DNA from: Rhizobium sp. WYCCWR10014
GTDB lineage: Bacteria > Pseudomonadota > Alphaproteobacteria > Rhizobiales > Rhizobiaceae
Assembly (NCBI RefSeq): GCF_001657485.1
Contig: NZ_LXFU01000025.1
Location: forward strand, 62,001 to 126,000
DNA length: 64,000 nucleotides
Reading direction: 5' to 3'
A model generated the notes under the pieces. It did no database searches. It was not told the DNA's origin and saw nothing but the letters and a program-made list of their open reading frames with translations. Within the stretch, counting starts at the first letter, position 1. Each line of letters opens with the position of its first letter. This document shows, piece after piece, positions 59,172 through 64,000 of the stretch. A program made the position numbers and the translations under genes.

Positions 59172-60776
59172 TCAATTCAACCCGGAAATAAAACCTCTGC
59201 GAGAAATTAGCGCAATCAAAATCAGCAGCGCCTCGGTCAACCAGAAGTATGTTTGCCGGGGGAATGTCGTTCCGACTCCATCGCCGTTGCTATCGAGCGT
59301 TGCATCGACGAAGCCGGTTTCTCCAAGATCGAGGCCCGCAATAATTTCCCCATGCGCATTCACCAGCGCTGAAATGCCGCTATTGGCGTCGCGAATCAGC
59401 GGCAGGCCGGTTTCAACAGCCCGTATCCGCGCCTGTTGGAAATGCTGGTAGGGGCCGGGCGTCGTGCCGAACCAGGCATCATTGGTGATATTGAGGATCG
59501 CGTTGGCGTCTTTTATGTCACCGGTCATTTCGCCGGGAAAAATGATCTCGTAGCAGATCAGCGGATAGAGATTGAGCCCGCTGGGCAGCGCCAGCAAGTG
59601 CCGGCTTGCCGCGGCCGAAAAGCCGCCCGGAATCTCGACGACGTTCTGGATGCCGAACTCGGTGAGCACGTCCTCGAAGGGCAGATATTCGCCGAAGGGC
59701 ACCAGATGCACCTTGTCGGACGCGGCGATGATCTGGCCGCGTCCGTCGATCACGTAGATGGAATTATAGTAGCGCGGCGGCGTGCCTGGTCCCATCTCCT
59801 CGGCGCGAACGGCGCCGGCGATCAGGATCTGATTGTCGTCGAGCGTATCGGCAATCCGCGTCAGCGCATCCTGATTGTCGGTCAGGATGAAGGGGATCGA
59901 CGTTTCCGGCCAGACGATGATATCGGGCTTGCGCCCGCCATTCTTCGGCGCTTCAGCCGAGAGTTTCAGATGCGTCTCGAAGATCGCGGCGCGGTCGACG
60001 TCGTTATCCATTTTCTCTGTCTGGTCGATCGCCGGCTGCACCAGCCGCACCACCGGCCGCTTGTCCTCAGGTAATGCGTCCGGCCGCGGCGCGAGATGGA
60101 GAGCGTAAGCGCCATAGCCGAGATGGGCGGCAAAGAGGAGGGCGGCGAGCGCGATGCCCGTCCGTGCCCCTTGCCGCGTCCCGGCAAGGGCAGGCGCGGA
60201 AAAGACGAAGACGGCAAGGGCCGTTACCCCCATCGCCCCGATCACATGCGCCGACTGCATCATCAGCGGAACCGGCATGATGCCGTAGCCGATGGCGTTC
60301 CAGGGAAAGCCGGTGAGGATGACGCTTCGAAGCCATTCCATCAGCCCGAAGCTTGCCGCAAGCGCGGCGATCCGCCCCATGCCATCAGACCAGACGATGC
60401 GGGCAAGGGCGGCTGCCAGGCCGTAGAAGATCGCAAGACAGGCCGGCAGCCCGAAGATTGCCAGCGGTAGCGCCCAGGCGAATTCCTCCTGATCGACCAG
60501 CAGCGCATGGCCGAGCCACCAGAGGCCGGCGACGAAATAGCCGAAGCCGAACAGCCAGCCGGTGGCAAACGCCGGCCACAGCCTGCCGATCAGGCCGCTT
60601 TCAGGCGAAGCCGCCGCCCCGTCGATCAGCCAGACGAGCAGCGTGAAGGAAACGAACATCGCCGCGAAAAAGCCGATAGGCGGCAGCGCCAGAACCGCGA
60701 ATGCCCCGGCGGCGATAGCCAGCAGCGACCGTTTGAAACCCCAGACGAGGATAACCCTGTCCGCAAGCCGCTCCAT
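59172..60776 (-). CDS. lnt: apolipoprotein N-acyltransferase
   Basis: Lnt adds the third acyl chain to lipoproteins in the inner membrane; in rhizobia it is known as actA, needed for acid tolerance. The 534-residue protein has six or so N-terminal membrane segments and a C-terminal nitrilase-like domain with the catalytic Glu (IVWPETSIPF), Lys (DKVHLVPFGEYLPFED) and Cys (LYPLICYEIIFPG). The start at 60776 (MERLADRVI) is preferred to 60803. Genes corC and ybeY, often upstream in relatives, were not seen here. Confidence 0.95.
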   Translation of the reverse strand: MERLADRVILVWGFKRSLLAIAAGAFAVLALPPIGFFAAMFVSFTLLVWLIDGAAASPESGLIGRLWPAFATGWLFGFGYFVAGLWWLGHALLVDQEEFAWALPLAIFGLPACLAIFYGLAAALARIVWSDGMGRIAALAASFGLMEWLRSVILTGFPWNAIGYGIMPVPLMMQSAHVIGAMGVTALAVFVFSAPALAGTRQGARTGIALAALLFAAHLGYGAYALHLAPRPDALPEDKRPVVRLVQPAIDQTEKMDNDVDRAAIFETHLKLSAEAPKNGGRKPDIIVWPETSIPFILTDNQDALTRIADTLDDNQILIAGAVRAEEMGPGTPPRYYNSIYVIDGRGQIIAASDKVHLVPFGEYLPFEDVLTEFGIQNVVEIPGGFSAAASRHLLALPSGLNLYPLICYEIIFPGEMTGDIKDANAILNITNDAWFGTTPGPYQHFQQARIRAVETGLPLIRDANSGISALVNAHGEIIAGLDLGETGFVDATLDSNGDGVGTTFPRQTYFWLTEALLILIALISRRGFISGLN

Positions 60777-61012
60777 GCGCACTCCCATCAAACCGCGAAT
60801 CAACCCATTCGCAGTCTTTCAAAAAAGCGGCTCTTTGTCCCGTCAGTTGGGTCGCCATTGCGCGCATGAGCGCAGGCTTTTGGCGCAAACATCAGCTTCG
60901 CGGAAGCCCGCCGACGCATAGCCATGGGCTGTGAGCGAATGCTGACGGCCGAGGGTGACAAGTGCGGGGCACACTTCCCATGTTGGGGTATGGTCTCACT
61001 GATGGAAGCTGG

Positions 61013-62107
61013 ATGATGACGGGTGAAGAGAGCCGTGAGCGGCCGCGCAAGATCGTGCATGTGGACATGGACGCCTTCTACGCATCGGTCGAGCAGCGTG
61101 ACAATCCGGAACTGCGTGGCTTGCCGGTTGCCGTCGGCAGTCCTGCTGCCCGCGGAGTGGTGGCGGCAGCCAGCTATGAGGCCAGAGAGTTCGGTGTGCA
61201 TTCCGCCATGCCTTCGGTGACTGCGCAGCGGAAATGCCCGGACCTAATCTTCGTCAAGCCGCGCTTCGATGTTTATAAGGCCGTCTCGCTGCAGATAAGG
61301 ACGGTCTTTGCCGAGTACACGCCGATGATCGAGCCATTGTCGCTCGACGAGGCCTATCTCGACGTCACTGAAAATCTCAAAGGCATGGAGATCGCCACCG
61401 AGATAGCCGCGGAAATCCGCGCCAAAATCAAAGCAACCACCGGGCTCACCGCCTCGGCCGGCATTTCCTACAACAAGTTCCTCGCCAAGATGGCATCCGA
61501 CCAGAACAAGCCGGACGGCCAGTTCGTCATCACGCCGAAGAACGGCCCGGCCTTCGTCGAGCGCCTGCCCGTCAAGAAGTTTCATGGCGTCGGGCCGGCG
61601 ACTGCCGAGAAGATGCAACGGCTCGGGATCGAGACCGGAGCGGACCTCAAGGCGAGAACGCTCGACTTCCTCGTCGAACATTTCGGGAAGTCAGGACCGT
61701 ATTTTTATGGCATCGCCCGCGGCATCGACAATCGTCTGGTCAGACCGAACCGGGTGCGGAAATCCGTCGGTGCGGAAGACACTTTCTCTACGGACATCCA
61801 TTCTTATGAACCCGCGCGCGAAGGGCTTCAGACGCTGATCGAAAAGGTATGGGGCTATTGCGAGGCCAATGAAATTGGCGCCAAGACGGTGACGCTCAAG
61901 GTCAAATATGCCGACTTCAGCCAGATCACCCGCAGCAAAACCCTTCCGGCACCTCTGCCGGCACTCACCGATCTTGAGGAGGTGGTCGACCTGCTTCTTG
62001 CGCCACTTTTCCCGCCGCGAAAAGGCATACGACTGCTTGGCGTGTCGCTGTCTTCGCTGGAACGGCAAAGGTCTGACACGACGCCGCAGTTGCGGCTGGC
62101 GCTCTAG
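61013..62107 (+). CDS. dinB: DNA polymerase IV (Y family)
   Basis: A translesion polymerase that copies past damaged bases. The 364-residue protein has the catalytic residues in KIVHVDMDAFYASVEQRDNPELRG and IEPLSLDEAYLDVT, the fingers/palm block SAGISYNKFLAKMASDQNKPDGQ, and a helix-hairpin-helix thumb (FHGVGPATAEKMQRLG). ATG at 61013 is followed by a second ATG. No C-terminal clamp-binding motif is obvious in the last ten residues. No SOS box (GTTC-N7-GTTC or GAAC-N7-GTTC) was seen upstream. Confidence 0.95.
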   Translation: MMTGEESRERPRKIVHVDMDAFYASVEQRDNPELRGLPVAVGSPAARGVVAAASYEAREFGVHSAMPSVTAQRKCPDLIFVKPRFDVYKAVSLQIRTVFAEYTPMIEPLSLDEAYLDVTENLKGMEIATEIAAEIRAKIKATTGLTASAGISYNKFLAKMASDQNKPDGQFVITPKNGPAFVERLPVKKFHGVGPATAEKMQRLGIETGADLKARTLDFLVEHFGKSGPYFYGIARGIDNRLVRPNRVRKSVGAEDTFSTDIHSYEPAREGLQTLIEKVWGYCEANEIGAKTVTLKVKYADFSQITRSKTLPAPLPALTDLEEVVDLLLAPLFPPRKGIRLLGVSLSSLERQRSDTTPQLRLAL

Positions 62108-62344
62108 ACGCCAAGCATTGGCTGGAAGGGAGCGCTCGACTGCCGCCTGTCCCGCGGGAGGGGCCGCAGGATTTCTTCCTCAGGTACCAACCTGTCGAGC
62201 CAGAGCCATGCGTTGCCGAGGCATCGGCGCGAGAGTCCCGGCAAGAGCCCTTTATGCCCTAACCGAAGACAAGGTTCTTGGCTCTTTCTGCTTGTGGCCA
62301 CTTGCAGCACGGTAGGCCGTCAGTTTCACAACAAGGACCGTAAC

Positions 62345-63748
62345 ATGCTTCTACCCGTGGAGAATAATACCGTTGCTGCTCGGGGCACGGACAAACTGGT
62401 GCATGGCGCCGAGGTCGCCTCGGCTTCGCCGATTATCGATTGGCTGGCCGGAGACGAATGCCATGCGCTGGATGAAGCAGGGGTCATTTCAGGACTGGGC
62501 TGCCGACTTCGAGCAATTGGAGTTCCAGTCGACCGATTGGCACTCTACCTTATAACGCTGCATCCGGAATATTTCGGTAGGAGCATTGCCTGGACGGAGG
62601 GAGAACCCGTCGATATCGAGGATCGCCAACACGGGACCATTAGCCTGGCGTTCATGGATAGTGCAATATCTCACGCAATGCGGACGAGAAGAACCGTCGT
62701 GGTCGGTCGTAGCGGCGTCGGAGCAAGCTGGCAGTGTCTGAGGACCTTCGCGGATCGCAACCTCGAGCAATTGATCGTCTCACCTCTCTGCAATTCCGAC
62801 GGCCCGGTTAGCACCGCCTCTTTTGCAACGCAAAAACCGACCGGCTTTACCGACATTGAGCGCCAAATCATTCAGCGCGTTTCGCCGGCGCTTCGTAACG
62901 TCTGTGAACTGCTGACGCTTCGAAAAGTGGGGAACACCATGCTTGATACGTACATCGGCCCCTACACGGCGCAACGTGTTCGGGCTGGCCACATACGGCA
63001 AGGCGAGGTTGAGTCCATCGACGCGGCGCTGCTGCTTTGCGACCTGCGGGGTTTCACCAAACTTTCCAACCGCCTGCTACCCCAGGAGGTCATGCAATTC
63101 GTCAATTGTTACTACGATAGGGTCGTACCGTCGATTACAGGCAACGGTGGTGAAGTCGCCAAGTTCATGGGAGATGCAGTTTTGGCCTTCTTCCCGGCGT
63201 ATAGCGCCGAATGGGCGGCAGCGTCCGCTTATAACGCCGCGATAGAAATCTCGACCCGAACGGCAGAAGCCACCGGTATCAAGATGGATGTTGGCATCGC
63301 GCTGCACTATGGCATCGTCAACTATGGAAACATCGGGTCCGGCGGCCGTCTTGATTTCACGTTGATCGGACCAGACGTCAATCTGGTGAACCGGATACAA
63401 CATGTTTGCAGCGAGGAAAGTCGCCAGTTGCTGATGTCGCGTTCATTTGTGGAAGCACACACTGGTTGTGAGCGCCTTCCCATCGGGCATCGCCAATTGA
63501 AGGGTTTCGAAAGACCCGTTGAGCTCTTTCAAGGCCCAGAGTTGGATCGCAAACTGACGATCGACGTGCCTCATTCCGGAAGGATGCGAATATGCTCGAT
63601 CCAAACCGGGGTGCGAACCACGCTAATTCCGCTGCTGTCGGTCATCGTGGTATCCTTTCATAAGCCGGCGGTGAGAGACTTCAACGATCAAGTTCCGAAG
63701 GTCGAAGCTGATGCAGCAATCAGACCAACGCAGGACCTCCTTCAGTGA
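62345..63748 (+). CDS. class III adenylate cyclase with N-terminal sensory-like domain
   Basis: A 467-residue cyclase. Residues about 30-200 resemble a GAF-type sensory domain of the kind found on rhizobial cyclases; residues about 220-390 form a class III catalytic domain with both metal aspartates ([14 protein letters not shown] and [12 protein letters not shown]), the adenine-specifying lysine before FMGD, and [16 protein letters not shown]. Product is therefore probably cAMP. The ATG at 62345 has AAGGA seven bases upstream. The last 75 residues look unlike the family and overlap the convergent nitrilase gene by 29 bases; a late frameshift would explain them. Codon use is more AT-rich than in the core genes. 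Confidence 0.82.
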   Translation: MLLPVENNTVAARGTDKLVHGAEVASASPIIDWLAGDECHALDEAGVISGLGCRLRAIGVPVDRLALYLITLHPEYFGRSIAWTEGEPVDIEDRQHGTISLAFMDSAISHAMRTRRTVVVGRSGVGASWQCLRTFADRNLEQLIVSPLCNSDGPVSTASFATQKPTGFTDIERQIIQRVSPALRNVCELLTLRKVGNTMLDTYIGPYTAQRVRAGHIRQGEVESIDAALLLCDLRGFTKLSNRLLPQEVMQFVNCYYDRVVPSITGNGGEVAKFMGDAVLAFFPAYSAEWAAASAYNAAIEISTRTAEATGIKMDVGIALHYGIVNYGNIGSGGRLDFTLIGPDVNLVNRIQHVCSEESRQLLMSRSFVEAHTGCERLPIGHRQLKGFERPVELFQGPELDRKLTIDVPHSGRMRICSIQTGVRTTLIPLLSVIVVSFHKPAVRDFNDQVPKVEADAAIRPTQDLLQ

Positions 63749-64000
63749 CCTCGGCGGTATTCGTCGGCACGGACGGCGTGATGCGTTCATGCACGTGAAC
63801 TGTCGGCGTACGATCGATCAACAGACTGAGCAGTTCGGGCCGGCTATAATGTCCGCGTGAATCCATCAGCTGTTTGCGTTTGTCGATCAGGGTGAAGTCG
63901 AGATCAGCAATCACTATGCCTTCGCCTGAGCGCAATGGTTCCCCGATCAAGCTGCCGTCCGGTGCGACAATCGCGGTAAAGCAGCCGCTGGAAATCGGAC
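63720..64000 (-). CDS. nitrilase-family (C-N hydrolase) protein, 3' part only
   Basis: The gene enters from the right edge, so its start is missing. The 93 residues seen begin [20 protein letters not shown] and continue [39 protein letters not shown], the C-terminal part of nitrilases and related amidases (the PDG..IG.P..GEGI.IADLD pattern). The catalytic cysteine lies outside the window. The stop is at 63720 and overlaps the cyclase tail. Nitrile or amide hydrolysis cannot be told apart. Confidence 0.85.
   Translation of the reverse strand, partial: PISSGCFTAIVAPDGSLIGEPLRSGEGIVIADLDFTLIDKRKQLMDSRGHYSRPELLSLLIDRTPTVHVHERITPSVPTNTAEVTEGGPALV

Noticed and set aside
60840-61012. SOS box upstream of dinB
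   Set aside because: No GTTC-N7-GTTC or GAAC-N7-GTTC pattern was found in the upstream region.

Overview
The window is chromosomal DNA from a fast-growing rhizobium, most like Rhizobium leguminosarum or R. etli. The reasons are the high GC content with strong codon bias, a dnaA gene preceded by rpsT and far from dnaN, the lnt (actA)-praR/phrR-metK-trmB block, a ROSE-type leader on a small heat-shock gene, GANTC (CcrM) sites upstream of dnaA, and several copies of short palindromic intergenic repeats of the kind scattered through rhizobial genomes. All identifications come from reading the sequence and its translations; no database search was run.

Layout. 0-7 kb: conserved core (DUF72 protein, dnaN, rsmI, yraN, a cupin protein, gshB, comM/yifB). 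7.1-9 kb: an AT-richer gene for a SEFIR (TIR-like) protein lies directly downstream of comM and is followed by a decayed second copy of the comM 3' end, the signature of a small island at comM. 9-22 kb: cysK, a LysE exporter, dps, an EamA exporter with a divergent Lrp regulator, an acetyltransferase, dut, prfC, a LysR/GST pair, a ridA/Lrp pair, a GFA-family protein, an S10 peptidase and an MFS exporter/GntR operon whose start overlaps a 47-base perfect palindrome. 23-31 kb: an isolated 23-codon micro-ORF unit, a class II glutamine amidotransferase, coaBC, two SDR genes with a divergent LysR gene, a LysR/MFS/VOC module and an orphan VapB-type antitoxin.

31.4-38.8 kb: a six-gene minus-strand cluster that at first sight is histidine utilisation (hutU, hutH). 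In detail it matches the ergothioneine degradation route: a histidine-ammonia-lyase relative without the MIO-forming Ala-Ser-Gly triad, a divergent urocanase, a DUF917 thiohydantoin desulfurase, a cyclic amidohydrolase and an N-carbamoyl amino acid hydrolase, plus a TfoX-like small protein. This is the most interesting metabolic system in the window.

39-54.4 kb: core again (ubiB, ubiE, mutM, an enoyl-CoA hydratase, rpsT, dnaA, a saccharopine dehydrogenase-like gene, hemW, rdgB, a VOC protein, rph, hrcA, grpE, a nucleoside hydrolase, an hsp20 gene under a ROSE-like thermometer, a DUF1150 gene). 54.6-56.3 kb: small accessory genes (GNAT, DUF2277, a C39-like cysteine-protease-fold protein). 56.4-60.8 kb: trmB, metK, praR and lnt on the minus strand. 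60.9-64 kb: dinB, a class III adenylate cyclase and the 3' part of a nitrilase-family gene cut by the window edge. No rRNA, tRNA, CRISPR array or complete insertion sequence was seen.
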